A stretch of 64,000 nt of DNA from positions 868,001 through 932,000 of the forward strand of contig CAXXHN010000002.1 in NCBI GenBank assembly GCA_963663735.2. Direction: 5' to 3'. This stretch comes from G963663735 sp963663735. Lineage in GTDB: Bacteria; Acidobacteriota; UBA6911; RPQK01; JAPXNP01. Both the position numbers and the translations under genes were made by a program. The notes below the pieces were generated by a model. The model saw only the letters and a list, made by a program, of their open reading frames with translations. It had not been told where the DNA came from and did no database searches. Below are positions 53,418-62,564 of the stretch, one piece after another (within the stretch, counting starts at the first letter, position 1; every line of letters begins with the position of its first letter).

Positions 53418-54995
53418 ATGATAACGAACAAAAATTCGAGTTTTCTTTCAACCCTGTCCGGTGGAGGATGTTCCTGCTGTTCCTCTAAATGTTCTCCCTT
53501 GAACTCCTTAAACCGCAGAACTTTCATGGCCGGGCTGGGAACAGCTGCCGCCGGAACTGTTTATGCTTCAGCAGCCGGCAGTAACCGGAACTGGAAAGAA
53601 CCGAGCCGCTTTCCCGCTTCAGCTGATTCCCTGGTCGTTCAACCGGTTCTTGTATATACCCACAGTACCAGAAAAGAGGGAAACAGTTGGAGACCCTGGG
53701 GGAAAATCCAGTCAGACATGGATGCGGTTGAAGAAACAAACCGGATTACTGGTGAACTCAAAAAGCTGAATTCAGACGCTGAATTCCCGATGGAAATCAA
53801 TCCGGTAATAACAGTCAAGGATGGCGAGGATGCCAAAGTCAGGAACATCACATCCATGAAGTTTGATGTTCTTCTCCTGTTTGCCGCCGGCGGATGGGTA
53901 GACACCCTGGAATCCCTGGTAAAACCTGAAAAACAGACGATTGTGTTCATTCGTCACCGTTCCGGTCCAGTGTATCTCTGGTATGAGATCATTTCCAACC
54001 GCTTCCTCCGCAAAACCGTTGATGAATTCGGCCAGCCCGGAGTAAACGCGAAGGATGTGGTCGTGGATGACTACAATAAGGTTCTTCTGCGTCTCAGGGC
54101 AATAAACGGGCTTAAAAAAACCTACGGCAAAAAAGTACTCTGTATCGGCGGAGCTTCCGGCTGGGGTAACGGGGGGAATAATGCTCCCCAGATGACCCGC
54201 AGGCATTTTGAAATGGAACTTGTAAATATTGGTTACGATGAGCTGGGTGTACGGCTCAATCAGGCCTACGGCAATACCCTTCTGGTTAAATGGTGCAAGG
54301 AGCAGGCTGCAAAACTGCAAAAGGACTCCGGTATAACCCTGGAAACCGACAGGGATTTTGTCTGGAAATCATTCCTGCTAACCGAGGTATTCCACCAGTT
54401 ATTGCAGGAACATCAAACCAATACACTGACCATAAATCTTTGCATGGGTACCATCATGGAGGTGTCAGGAACCACTGCCTGCCTGGCCTTGAGTTTCCTG
54501 AATGATGCCGGATTCCCGGCTTTCTGCGAATCTGATTTTGTTGTAATCCCTTCCGGTATCCTCCTTCATAACATTTCAGGAAACCCTGTATTTCTGAATG
54601 ACCCTACCTGGGCCCACGACGGGATCGTCACCCTGGCCCACTGTACAGCACCCCGCCGCATGAATGGCAAAGACCTGGAAGATGCCAGGATCTTGACTCA
54701 TTTCGAATCAGATTGGGGTGCAGCACCCAAAGTAGAGATGAAAGTAGGACAAAAACTGACGGTCATTGACCCTGACTTTAATTTTAAGGAATGGCTTGGA
54801 TTTACGGCTGAAATCGAGGGCAACCCTTTCCTGGATATCTGCCGCTCACAAATAGATATAGCTTTCAGCTGCGATACCGATGAACTGAACCAGCGGACCA
54901 AAGGTTTCCATTGGATGGCTTGTTACGGTGATTATACTGGTGAACTGGGGTACGCACTGGATAAAACGGAAATCAGTTGGAGGAATCTGGGCTGA
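53418..54995 (+). CDS. L-fucose isomerase-like sugar isomerase with Tat-type signal
   Basis: A 525-residue protein related to FucI/AraA-type isomerases. The N-terminus has a cysteine cluster (GGGCSCCSSKCSPLN) just before a twin-arginine motif and hydrophobic run (NRRTFMAGLGTAAAGTVYA). The isomerase body has VLLLFAAGGWVDTLE, LCIGGASGWGNGGNN, NLCMGTIMEVSGTTACLALS, AFCESDFVV and TLAHCTAPRRM, where the Glu, Asp and His are candidate metal ligands. A perfect AGGAGG lies 11 bases before the chosen ATG, with another GAGG three bases before it; GTG and ATG starts up to 12 bases upstream are also possible. The substrate is unknown. Confidence 0.8.
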   Translation: MITNKNSSFLSTLSGGGCSCCSSKCSPLNSLNRRTFMAGLGTAAAGTVYASAAGSNRNWKEPSRFPASADSLVVQPVLVYTHSTRKEGNSWRPWGKIQSDMDAVEETNRITGELKKLNSDAEFPMEINPVITVKDGEDAKVRNITSMKFDVLLLFAAGGWVDTLESLVKPEKQTIVFIRHRSGPVYLWYEIISNRFLRKTVDEFGQPGVNAKDVVVDDYNKVLLRLRAINGLKKTYGKKVLCIGGASGWGNGGNNAPQMTRRHFEMELVNIGYDELGVRLNQAYGNTLLVKWCKEQAAKLQKDSGITLETDRDFVWKSFLLTEVFHQLLQEHQTNTLTINLCMGTIMEVSGTTACLALSFLNDAGFPAFCESDFVVIPSGILLHNISGNPVFLNDPTWAHDGIVTLAHCTAPRRMNGKDLEDARILTHFESDWGAAPKVEMKVGQKLTVIDPDFNFKEWLGFTAEIEGNPFLDICRSQIDIAFSCDTDELNQRTKGFHWMACYGDYTGELGYALDKTEISWRNLG

Positions 54996-55042
54996 AACTT
55001 GCCTGTTGCCAATTAAAACCTCATGGTTAATAATTCTTTTTC

Positions 55043-56983
55043 ATGAGTGAACATAAACCATACATAGCGGCAGAGACCACAATCTCGGACTGGTCCTGGA
55101 GGGGACTGATCTTTGGAATCATTTTCGGCGGCATACTGGGTTCAGCCAATGCTTATCTCGGTTTAAAAGTCGGATTAACTATCAGCACCTCCATTCCGTT
55201 GGCTGTAATCATGGTGGCCGTTTTCGCCGCCCTGAAAAAGGCTGTAGGCCGGGGGACTATCCTCGATGTCAACATCGGCCAGACAGCAGGGTCGGCTTCA
55301 TCCTCATTGGCTTCAGGAGTAATTTTTACTATCCCTGCCCTCTTCATGTGGGGTTTCGCGCCTACCTTAGGCAACGGTTTTCTGCAGGTCGCCCTGCTCG
55401 CCATGTGCGGAGGAGTCCTGGGCATACTGTTCATGATACCCTTGCGCCCTTTTCTTATCGTACAGGAACACAGGAATCTGCCTTACCCCGAAGGTACGGC
55501 TTCAGCCGCGGTGCTTATTGCCGCGGATGAGGGAGGGTCCAAAGCCAGACCCGTCTTCCTGGGCCTCATTCTGGGTTGTATTTATAAGGCTGTTCTTTCC
55601 ATTTTGAAACTCTGGCCTTCTGAGGTGGACATCAAGATCCCGGTTCTGAAAAAAGGAATTCTCGGCTTTGAACCCACCCCGGCCCTGCTGGGCGTAGGTT
55701 ATGTACTTGGCTACCGTATAGCCGCCATAATGGTAGCCGGAGGCCTGCTCTCCTGGCTGGGGATAATTCCGCTGATCGCCATATTCGGTGATTTCCTGAA
55801 CCAGCCGCTTTTCCCGGAGCTTTTCCCGGAAGGCTCAGCCGTTCACCTGGTCAGGGACATGGAAGCAGCGGAAATCTGGAGCCGGTACGTAAGGTATATC
55901 GGAGCCGGCGCAGTCGCTACCGCCGGAATAATAGCTGTGATCAAGTCCCTGCCGGTCATGTATTCATCAATTAAAGAAGGACTCCGCGGCCTGGCCTCAA
56001 GAACTTCAAACGCGGCGGTTCAGACCTCGGTTATCCGAACCTCCCGGGATCTCCCCATGCCCATCGTAGTAGCTGGGGTTATTGGAGTAGTCGCTTTACT
56101 GGCTTTTGTCCCCGGGATCATCGGCGGAAGTTCTCCATTTACATTTCGCGCCATAGCGTCCGTCTGTATCGCTATTTTCGCTTTTCTCTTTGTTACCGTG
56201 TCTTCCCGGATCGTAGGCCTTGTCGGAGTCACATCCAATCCCACTTCAGGCATGGCCATAGTCACCCTTATCGGGACCAGCGTGCTCTTTTACGCCCTGG
56301 GCTGGACTGACATGACGGGCAAGATCACAGTATTAACCATCGGGACAGTCGTGTGCGTGGCCGCGTCCATAGCCGGGGACATTTCCCAGGACCTTAAAAC
56401 CGGGTACCTGATCGGAGCCACTCCGGCCAGGCAGCAGGCCGCTGAGCTGACCGGAGCCATCATTAATGCTTCAGTAATAGCTGGAGTAGTCCTCCTGTTG
56501 GGCAGCCAGTATGGATTTGGAGAGGTTGAATTCCCGGCTCCCCAGGCGACCCTGATGAAGACAGTCATAGATGGAGTCTTAAACGCCAATCTTCCCTGGG
56601 GCCTGGTTCTGACCGGGGCATCATTTTCTATCATGGCAGAACTATTAGGAATTCCTTCTTTGGCGTTTGCGGTTGGAATCTATCTTCCCCTCTCAACCAT
56701 GACCCCCGTTTTTATCGGAGGCTGTGTCCGCGCCCTCGTTGAGAGGAAAACCAGCAAACAGGTTGATGAAGGAAAGAAAACCGACCAGGGAATTTTATTG
56801 GCTTCCGGCTTGATCGCCGGGGAGGGCCTGATGGGAATCGGGGTGGCTGTCGCGGCGCTGATCCTGGGACAGCAACCGCAAGGTATAGGAATTGCCTTCG
56901 CGGGCATCACCGGTTCCTTTGTTTCCCTGGGTGTCCTGCTTCTCCTTGGAATCTACCTCTACCGGACAGGAGTCAAGAAATAA
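55043..56983 (+). CDS. OPT-family oligopeptide transporter
   Basis: A 646-residue integral membrane transporter of the OPT superfamily, with about 14-16 hydrophobic segments. Characteristic blocks are GLIFGIIFGGILGSANAYLG and VGLTISTSIPLAVIMVAVFA, then ILDVNIGQTAGSASSSLASG, NLPYPEGTASAAVLIAADEG, GDISQDLKTGYLIGATPARQ and GIYLPLSTMTPVFIGGCVRA. It matches the bacterial OPT subgroup presumed to import peptides or metal chelates with protons. It starts 47 bases after the isomerase stop on the same strand and may be co-transcribed. Confidence 0.95.
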   Translation: MSEHKPYIAAETTISDWSWRGLIFGIIFGGILGSANAYLGLKVGLTISTSIPLAVIMVAVFAALKKAVGRGTILDVNIGQTAGSASSSLASGVIFTIPALFMWGFAPTLGNGFLQVALLAMCGGVLGILFMIPLRPFLIVQEHRNLPYPEGTASAAVLIAADEGGSKARPVFLGLILGCIYKAVLSILKLWPSEVDIKIPVLKKGILGFEPTPALLGVGYVLGYRIAAIMVAGGLLSWLGIIPLIAIFGDFLNQPLFPELFPEGSAVHLVRDMEAAEIWSRYVRYIGAGAVATAGIIAVIKSLPVMYSSIKEGLRGLASRTSNAAVQTSVIRTSRDLPMPIVVAGVIGVVALLAFVPGIIGGSSPFTFRAIASVCIAIFAFLFVTVSSRIVGLVGVTSNPTSGMAIVTLIGTSVLFYALGWTDMTGKITVLTIGTVVCVAASIAGDISQDLKTGYLIGATPARQQAAELTGAIINASVIAGVVLLLGSQYGFGEVEFPAPQATLMKTVIDGVLNANLPWGLVLTGASFSIMAELLGIPSLAFAVGIYLPLSTMTPVFIGGCVRALVERKTSKQVDEGKKTDQGILLASGLIAGEGLMGIGVAVAALILGQQPQGIGIAFAGITGSFVSLGVLLLLGIYLYRTGVKK

Positions 56984-57163
56984 CAAACCTGAGAAGATTT
57001 ACATTTTAGTCCGGGAAAATAAGGAGATAGTCGGTGAATCCACTCTAGGACATAATGATTTGGACTGGATCCGGCTGCAAAATATCAGGATCTACCAGGG
57101 CAGAATATTAATGTAAACCTTTAAGAACAGCTGTAAGTCATAAGGAAACAGAGGAGGATTATC

Positions 57164-58642
57164 ATGCGTTGGCGACTGCTAATCCCATACATTCTGTTTT
57201 TTACAATTCTTCAGGTTCTGCTGCTGTCAGGCTGTACTCTTTCAAAAAACGATTCGACGGTCATTGCTGAACTTATGCAGCGTTATCATGACATCGGACA
57301 GTTTAACGGTGCCGTACTTGTATCCCACAATGGAGAGGTTATCCTGGAAAAGGCTTACGGGGAAGCTAACCGGGAATGGTCCATCAAGAATACGGTTGAT
57401 ACCAAATTCAGGCTGGGATCAGCAACTAAACAATTCACCGCCGGTCTAGTGCTTGACCTGGTGGAAGAAAAGAAACTGGCCCTGGACGGTTGTATCTCAG
57501 ATTACCTTCCTGAATTCAGGAAAGACATTGGAAGAATTGTCACCATCCATCAGCTGCTTACGCATTCCAGCGGTATCACCATGCCTGCATTGACCAGTGA
57601 GGAATACTGGGATTTCTTTCAGAAAGAAAAAACCACCCAGGAACTCGTTGACGACCTGTGCAGTGAGGATCTGGCCTTTACACCTGGAGAAAAATTCAGC
57701 TACAGCAGTGCCGGCTACATCCTGTTAGGCGCGGTAATTGAAAGGGTGACGGGCCAACCATTTGAACAGGTATTGCGGGAGAGAATCCTGGAGCCTTACG
57801 ACATGTCCGGTACCGGAATTGATTATCCCGAAACGATTATTGAAAAACGAGCCTCCGGTTACCAGACCAATTACGGATTTGGAAATGCCCGTTATAAGTA
57901 TATGCCCAGTTCATTTTCATCCGGCGCGGCTTACTCCACGGTGGAAGACCTTTATAAATGGGACCAAGTACTCCATTCAACCAGTTTCCTGGGTGAAGAA
58001 TCAATTGCCTTGATGTTCACTCCTAAAATGGAGTGTCCCCCTGACTGGTACGGATATGGCTGGTTTATTAAGCAGGTTCCGGGTCCAGGAGGTTCAACTC
58101 AAACCCGGGTATTCCACGGAGGAGATGTCAGCGGCTTCTGCGCCCTGATTATCAGGGTCCTGGAGACCAGGGATTGCGTGGTGCTGCTCTCTAACCAGGA
58201 GGGCTTGCACTATAATGAGATCGTAGCCAATATCCTGGACGCCCTGAATGGCAGGGAGCCCGATCTTCCCCTTGAGTACGTGGCAGACCTGTTAAGGGAA
58301 TCCATCTACACCTCAGGTCTCGAATCTGCTCTTCAGCGTTATTCTGAGATGAAATCCAGGGGAATGGACAATTATGATGCGGATGAAGCTGAGATTACGG
58401 AACTAGGTTACGATCTGCTTAGAATCAACAAAATCAATGAAGCTATTGAAGTGTTCAAAATCAATGTCGAGCTCAACAAGCAATCCGTTGACGTTTACGA
58501 TAGTCTGGGCGAAGGCTATTTGACAGCGAAACAATATGAAGCCGCGCTTTTCAATTACCAAAAGGCTCTTGAAGTTGACCCGGAGTATAACCACGCGGCA
58601 AAAATGCTCCTCCAGGTTAAGGAGGCTATCAGGAATAAGTAA
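57164..58642 (+). CDS. Class C beta-lactamase-related serine hydrolase lipoprotein with TPR tail
   Basis: A 492-residue lipoprotein. The signal is LIPYILFFTILQVLLLSGC, with LLSGC as lipobox. The serine-hydrolase domain (about 35-370) has the catalytic SxxK motif SATK in GSATKQFTAGL, the tyrosine motif YSSAGY and a later HGGDVSGF in place of KTG. A C-terminal helical part ends with two TPR repeats (NEAIEVFKINVELNKQSVDV, EAALFNYQKALEVDPEYNHA). Family members are esterases, D-amino peptidases or penicillin-binding proteins. An AGGAGG site lies seven bases before the ATG. No partner gene is adjacent. Confidence 0.9.
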   Translation: MRWRLLIPYILFFTILQVLLLSGCTLSKNDSTVIAELMQRYHDIGQFNGAVLVSHNGEVILEKAYGEANREWSIKNTVDTKFRLGSATKQFTAGLVLDLVEEKKLALDGCISDYLPEFRKDIGRIVTIHQLLTHSSGITMPALTSEEYWDFFQKEKTTQELVDDLCSEDLAFTPGEKFSYSSAGYILLGAVIERVTGQPFEQVLRERILEPYDMSGTGIDYPETIIEKRASGYQTNYGFGNARYKYMPSSFSSGAAYSTVEDLYKWDQVLHSTSFLGEESIALMFTPKMECPPDWYGYGWFIKQVPGPGGSTQTRVFHGGDVSGFCALIIRVLETRDCVVLLSNQEGLHYNEIVANILDALNGREPDLPLEYVADLLRESIYTSGLESALQRYSEMKSRGMDNYDADEAEITELGYDLLRINKINEAIEVFKINVELNKQSVDVYDSLGEGYLTAKQYEAALFNYQKALEVDPEYNHAAKMLLQVKEAIRNK

Positions 58643-58871
58643 ATTCCTGCTCGGAAGCAGCATTCCCCGTTCCAGCCAATCTGCTTTTTTTCGATCAACG
58701 AAGAAGAAGATATTGGCATGCAAATTTTCAAAGGCCCGTTTTTTCGTATCCTGTAGTGGCGACCGGGAAAGGGGGTGTCCCTGTTCAAGTAGAAACATCT
58801 GGATACAGATGAGACAAAAAAAATACCTTCGCTTTTTTACTCCGGGTTACTAATGTATATACTGGAAGACC

Positions 58872-59474
58872 ATGACTGAAATAACTGACGACTTGAAGGA
58901 ATATTATTCTGAAAATTTCATGATCCTTAAAAATCCGGGTCGTGAATTCTCCAACTTTGAGTTTGAAGGTTGCGAATTCCAGGATTGCGATTTCAGCAAA
59001 GCTGAATTCATGGAATGTAAATTCAGGGACTGCAGGTTTAATAATTGTAATTTCAGCCTCATTAAGATCAATGAGAGCCAGTTTGTTAATGTTGAATTTC
59101 ATCAATGCAAAATGCTGGGTATTGACTGGACCAAAGCTTACTGGCCTAAATTGTCTCTATTGGTCCCATTTAAGTTTCTGCAGTGTTTGATGAATGACTC
59201 TTCATTTTTTGGTTTAAAACTTGAGGGTATAACCATTGAAGAATGCATGGTTTGTTATGCTGACTTCAGGGAGGCGAATTTAGAAAATGCCAGGTTTTGT
59301 TCCTCGGAATTAACAAACAGCATGTTTAATCAGAGTAATTTAACTGGAGCAGATTTTAATGGGGCAACAAATTACGATATAGATATCCTCTCAAACAAAA
59401 TAACAGGTGCCAGATTCAATCGCTTCGAAGCTGTCAGACTTCTGGAAGGCATTGGAATAGAAATTGTCGACTAG
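58872..59474 (+). CDS. Pentapeptide-repeat protein
   Basis: A 200-residue right-handed quadrilateral beta-helix protein. Early repeats are visible as FSNFEFEGCEFQDCDFSKAE, with more in CKFRDCRFNNCNFS and, after a linker (MLGIDWTKAYWPKLS), YADFREANLENARFCSSE and LTNSMFNQSNLTGADFNGAT. The C-terminus FNRFEAVRLLEGIGIEIVD is a dimerisation-type helix seen in this group. The size resembles Qnr/MfpA proteins (about 190-220) but the repeat register and the central GIDWTKA block point to a general pentapeptide family, so DNA-gyrase protection is not claimed. Confidence 0.88.
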   Translation: MTEITDDLKEYYSENFMILKNPGREFSNFEFEGCEFQDCDFSKAEFMECKFRDCRFNNCNFSLIKINESQFVNVEFHQCKMLGIDWTKAYWPKLSLLVPFKFLQCLMNDSSFFGLKLEGITIEECMVCYADFREANLENARFCSSELTNSMFNQSNLTGADFNGATNYDIDILSNKITGARFNRFEAVRLLEGIGIEIVD

Positions 59475-59605
59475 TCAGCTTGCAGAGAAGATTCAGGATG
59501 CAGCACACTCCAGTCGCCGGAGTGGTTTTATTCTGCTCCCCTTTATAAAATCATCTCGACTAATGCCTTATTTCCATCAATGCGTCAGTAAACAGACAGT
59601 ATAAT

Positions 59606-59812
59606 TTATATTCTTACAAAATATGGAAGCGCCAGCAAAAGGAAGCACAAAAGAACGAGGATATATAAGTTGGAAACAAAATAAGGAATTACCATCAGCC
59701 CAAAACCGCTTATTAATGGAATAATTGCTTTTTGTTTTTTACCGTAAACGAAATAACCTAAGCCTATTGCCCCAAATATCACTCCCCAGAATATGTTATA
59801 TGTTTCAAACAT
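59606..59812 (-). CDS. Small conserved membrane protein
   Basis: A 68-residue protein with three hydrophobic segments: IFWGVIFGAIGLGYFVYG, IIPLISGFGLMVIPYFV and LYILVLLCFLLLALPYFV. The pattern GxxGLGYFVYGKKQK followed by a P-Y-F motif is one I associate with small bacterial membrane proteins of unknown function. GGGAAGG lies six bases before the ATG, which is preferred over a TTG two codons earlier. The good ribosome site and the ordered membrane helices support a real gene. No function is proposed. Confidence 0.75.
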   Translation of the reverse strand: MFETYNIFWGVIFGAIGLGYFVYGKKQKAIIPLISGFGLMVIPYFVSNLYILVLLCFLLLALPYFVRI

Positions 59813-60164
59813 TTCCAACCTTCCCTGTTTTAGAGCACTGACAGCAATCAGACAGAATGGCAGAAGGTGCGGATTTCCGCATCATTTTCATAATACCCCC
59901 GTTTTGTGACAGCTCTTGGTGGCTGGAAGCAGGAAAACCTAACACACCTGAAACTTGTTTATTCCATTGCAGTTTTAAACCCTTGTTTTAGCAGGAGGTA
60001 CCCTATATCATAGATAGTCGAGCCACGATTCCGGAGGATCATCAATAATGCAAATTTCAGAAATACCCTGATTTCCCAGAGCATGTCATTGCCTGGAGCG
60101 TAATGAAGATAATTTTGATTGTCAATTTTTCCTGGTTTTCTTTGCGATAAAAATTGAGAGGTTT
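59813..60164. other. Intergenic region, no clear gene
   Basis: About 350 bases between the divergent small membrane protein and the ATP-grasp gene. A minus-strand frame running to 59959 reads LWEIRVFLKFALLMILRNRG near its end and could be a gene remnant, but it overlaps the ATP-grasp start and is not called. No terminator or RNA gene was recognised. Confidence 0.45.
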
Positions 60165-61382
60165 GTGAATTTTCCAAAAGCGGATTCCAATCTGTCCGTA
60201 ATCATTGGCGGTTTTGTTAACTGTCTCGGCCTTGTCCGTTCTTTAGCCACCCTGAATCGAAAAATAATTGTCATCAGTACCCATCCTTATGACATTGCCC
60301 ATCGCTCAAAATACGTAAGCGCCTATTATCAAATATCCAGGCTTGATTTGTATCCTGAAAGGTTATCCGGGCTTCTGCTGCGGCATGCAGTAGACTGGGC
60401 GGGAGCAGTTGTAATTCCAACAAACGATGAGGCTATAAACAGCCTGGGACTATATAACGAAGAACTTGCTCCATGGTTTCGACTGGCAGTTCCACCTCTT
60501 GATTCCATCCCTTATATCCTGGATAAAACTAAAATGCTTCAGGCAGCCAGGATCGTTGGGATCCAGCCTCCTCACTGTTATGGCCCGGCAACCGAATCCG
60601 GGATTTCCAGCCAGGACTTCTCTTTCCCTGTTGTCGTAAAACCTGTCAGGGCCAGTGAATTCTCTTCTAAATTCGGAGAGAAATTATTCGTGGCCCATGA
60701 CTCCACTGAGTTGTTGAATTACTGCCGTCTTATCACAGAGTCTAGGATCAAAGGAGAAGTATTCGATCTTATTCCCGGGCCGGACAGCAGTATCTATGCC
60801 TATTGTGTTTATATGGACCAGTATGGGGACCCTGTCGCAGAATGTACCATTCGCAAGCTCAGACAGAGTCCACCTTTTTTTGGAATAGCCAGGGTGGCAG
60901 AATTAACCGGCAATATCCCACTGCTAAGGGAGCAGTCGATTGAACTGCTTCGTCACATTGGGTTTCGTGGACTCGCGGTACTCGAATTCAAAAAAGATGC
61001 CCGGGATGATTCATTTCGTTTTTTTGAGATAAATGGCCGGTCTGTGGTGTACAACACCCTGTTGAGACAAGCTAACCTGGATGTCGCAGAATTAATCTGC
61101 TCTGATTACGGGGAAGGCCGGATGAAAAGAATTGAAACGGCGGAATGGCCCGGGGTCTGGATTCATCTTCATGCTGATTCACTTCGCACGTTGCAAAATT
61201 TTCGCAGGGAACAGCTGTCAATAAGTGATTATCTCAGACCTTATGTCCGACGAAAAACGTTTGCTGTCTGGTCGCGGCATGATCCCAAACCTTTTTACGC
61301 TCAATGGTCCCGCAGCTTGTCTGCTGCCGGATCCATTTTTCTCAACAAAATCAAACGACCCGCTGAGGAAGGTGATAATTGA
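60165..61382 (+). CDS. ATP-grasp ligase-like protein (COG3919 group)
   Basis: A 405-residue ATP-grasp enzyme. An N-terminal pre-ATP domain (VIIGGFVNCLGLVRSLATL; WAGAVVIPTNDEAINSLGLY) is followed by the ATP-grasp fold. Visible blocks are FPVVVKPVRASEFSSKFGEK (the lysines of the nucleotide site), RIKGEVFDLIPGPDSSIYAY and FRFFEINGRSVVYNTL (acidic metal-binding end). ATP-grasp enzymes join a carboxylate to an amine or thiol; this group is found in surface-polysaccharide and small-molecule clusters. GTG start, four bases after GAGAGG. The next gene overlaps its stop by one base. Confidence 0.87.
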   Translation: MNFPKADSNLSVIIGGFVNCLGLVRSLATLNRKIIVISTHPYDIAHRSKYVSAYYQISRLDLYPERLSGLLLRHAVDWAGAVVIPTNDEAINSLGLYNEELAPWFRLAVPPLDSIPYILDKTKMLQAARIVGIQPPHCYGPATESGISSQDFSFPVVVKPVRASEFSSKFGEKLFVAHDSTELLNYCRLITESRIKGEVFDLIPGPDSSIYAYCVYMDQYGDPVAECTIRKLRQSPPFFGIARVAELTGNIPLLREQSIELLRHIGFRGLAVLEFKKDARDDSFRFFEINGRSVVYNTLLRQANLDVAELICSDYGEGRMKRIETAEWPGVWIHLHADSLRTLQNFRREQLSISDYLRPYVRRKTFAVWSRHDPKPFYAQWSRSLSAAGSIFLNKIKRPAEEGDN

Positions 61383-62548
61383 TGGCGTTAATTTCTAAAA
61401 AGAACAGCGATAAGTTTAAAAAAGGCCTTCAAGATTCCGGCTTTTTCTGGACGGCGTCCGTAGTCCTTGACCGGATTGGACTGCCCGTCTTTCGTTTCTG
61501 GCCCGAAAGAAAAATTGCATCCGCAATCCTGGCCAGCCAGGTCACCTCCATCCTCAGGGCCTGGGGCATGAGTGAAGAACATATTCTAATATCAGAAAAG
61601 CACATCATTTATTCCGATCTGCACGGCATAGATTCACACGGGTGCAGCATGTTAAGGCATTACTTCCGCCAGCTGAGCGCCGGTTCAGTTACCATGACAC
61701 CTGATATAACAATTGTTAGTGAAACCGAAACTTCGGCTCTAATTGACGGAGGAGGAGGGCTGGGACATGTTCCGGCTGACTTTGCAATGAAACTGGCTAT
61801 AAAAAAGTGTCAAAATACCGGGGTCGGAGTGGTAAGTGTGCGCAACTCGGGGCACTTCGGAGCAGCAGGCGCTTATGCTGCCATGGCGGCGCAGGCTGAC
61901 CTGATTGGCCTGGCTGCTACTGATGTCCTGCAGCCGGCAATGGTACCAACCCATGGACTTGAGGCTGTGCTGGGCACCAATCCCATTGCCTTTTCAGCAC
62001 CCGCGGAGAAGAACAATCCGTTTTTACTGGATATGGCCACTACTATTGTCCCAGTAGGAAAACTTTCAATGGCCTGGAGAAAAGGACGTTTAATCCCGAA
62101 GAGCTGGGCTCTCGATGATCGAGGCAAGTCCATTAGAAATCCACGCAAAGCCATTGCCCAACGGCGGCTCAACCCGTTGGAAAACACTTCAGTAATGGGC
62201 GGCCACAAGGGATACGGATTGGCCGCCATGGTCGAAATTCTTTCTTCCCGGTTGTCGGGTGACAGCCGGGAAAATACTGGTGTGGGGCATTTTTTCCTCG
62301 CCCTGGATCCCGGGCAGTTCTGCGAAACTGCCGCTTTTAAACATAATGTGGATGTAATGATGGACAACCTGCGATCATCTAAATCGGATTCATCCGGCAA
62401 CCCGGTGCAGGTCGCTGGAGATCCTGAATATGAGGCAGCCGATGAACGGCAAAGGGATGGTATCCCCCTGACCAGGTGCGTGATAGAAGATATTCGCGCG
62501 GTATGCAATGCCTCCGAAATCCCATTTTTATTAGACAATAGAAAATGA
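61382..62548 (+). CDS. Malate/L-lactate dehydrogenase-family (Ldh_2) oxidoreductase
   Basis: A 388-residue NAD(P)-dependent dehydrogenase of the non-Rossmann malate/lactate/ureidoglycolate family (Ldh_2). Typical blocks are LHGIDSHGCSMLRHYFRQ, LIDGGGGLGHVPADFAMKLA, SVRNSGHFGAAGAYAAMA (with the catalytic histidine), LGTNPIAFSAPA and NTSVMGGHKGYGLAAM. It is slightly longer than usual because of a roughly 40-residue N-terminal extension and an extra C-terminal stretch. The ATG overlaps the ATP-grasp stop (TGATG). In this setting it may reduce or oxidise a 2-oxo/2-hydroxy acid attached by the neighbouring ligases. Confidence 0.9.
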   Translation: MALISKKNSDKFKKGLQDSGFFWTASVVLDRIGLPVFRFWPERKIASAILASQVTSILRAWGMSEEHILISEKHIIYSDLHGIDSHGCSMLRHYFRQLSAGSVTMTPDITIVSETETSALIDGGGGLGHVPADFAMKLAIKKCQNTGVGVVSVRNSGHFGAAGAYAAMAAQADLIGLAATDVLQPAMVPTHGLEAVLGTNPIAFSAPAEKNNPFLLDMATTIVPVGKLSMAWRKGRLIPKSWALDDRGKSIRNPRKAIAQRRLNPLENTSVMGGHKGYGLAAMVEILSSRLSGDSRENTGVGHFFLALDPGQFCETAAFKHNVDVMMDNLRSSKSDSSGNPVQVAGDPEYEAADERQRDGIPLTRCVIEDIRAVCNASEIPFLLDNRK

Positions 62549-62564
62549 AGGCTCAATTTCATAA

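Noticed and set aside
58872..59474. Pentapeptide protein as a Qnr quinolone-resistance determinant
   Set aside because: The size is similar, but the repeat register and the central GIDWTKA block indicate a general pentapeptide family; no resistance claim is justified.
59959..60177. 72-codon minus-strand frame before the ATP-grasp gene
   Set aside because: It overlaps the ATP-grasp start and only its last 40 residues look protein-like; it may be a remnant, but the evidence is too thin to call.
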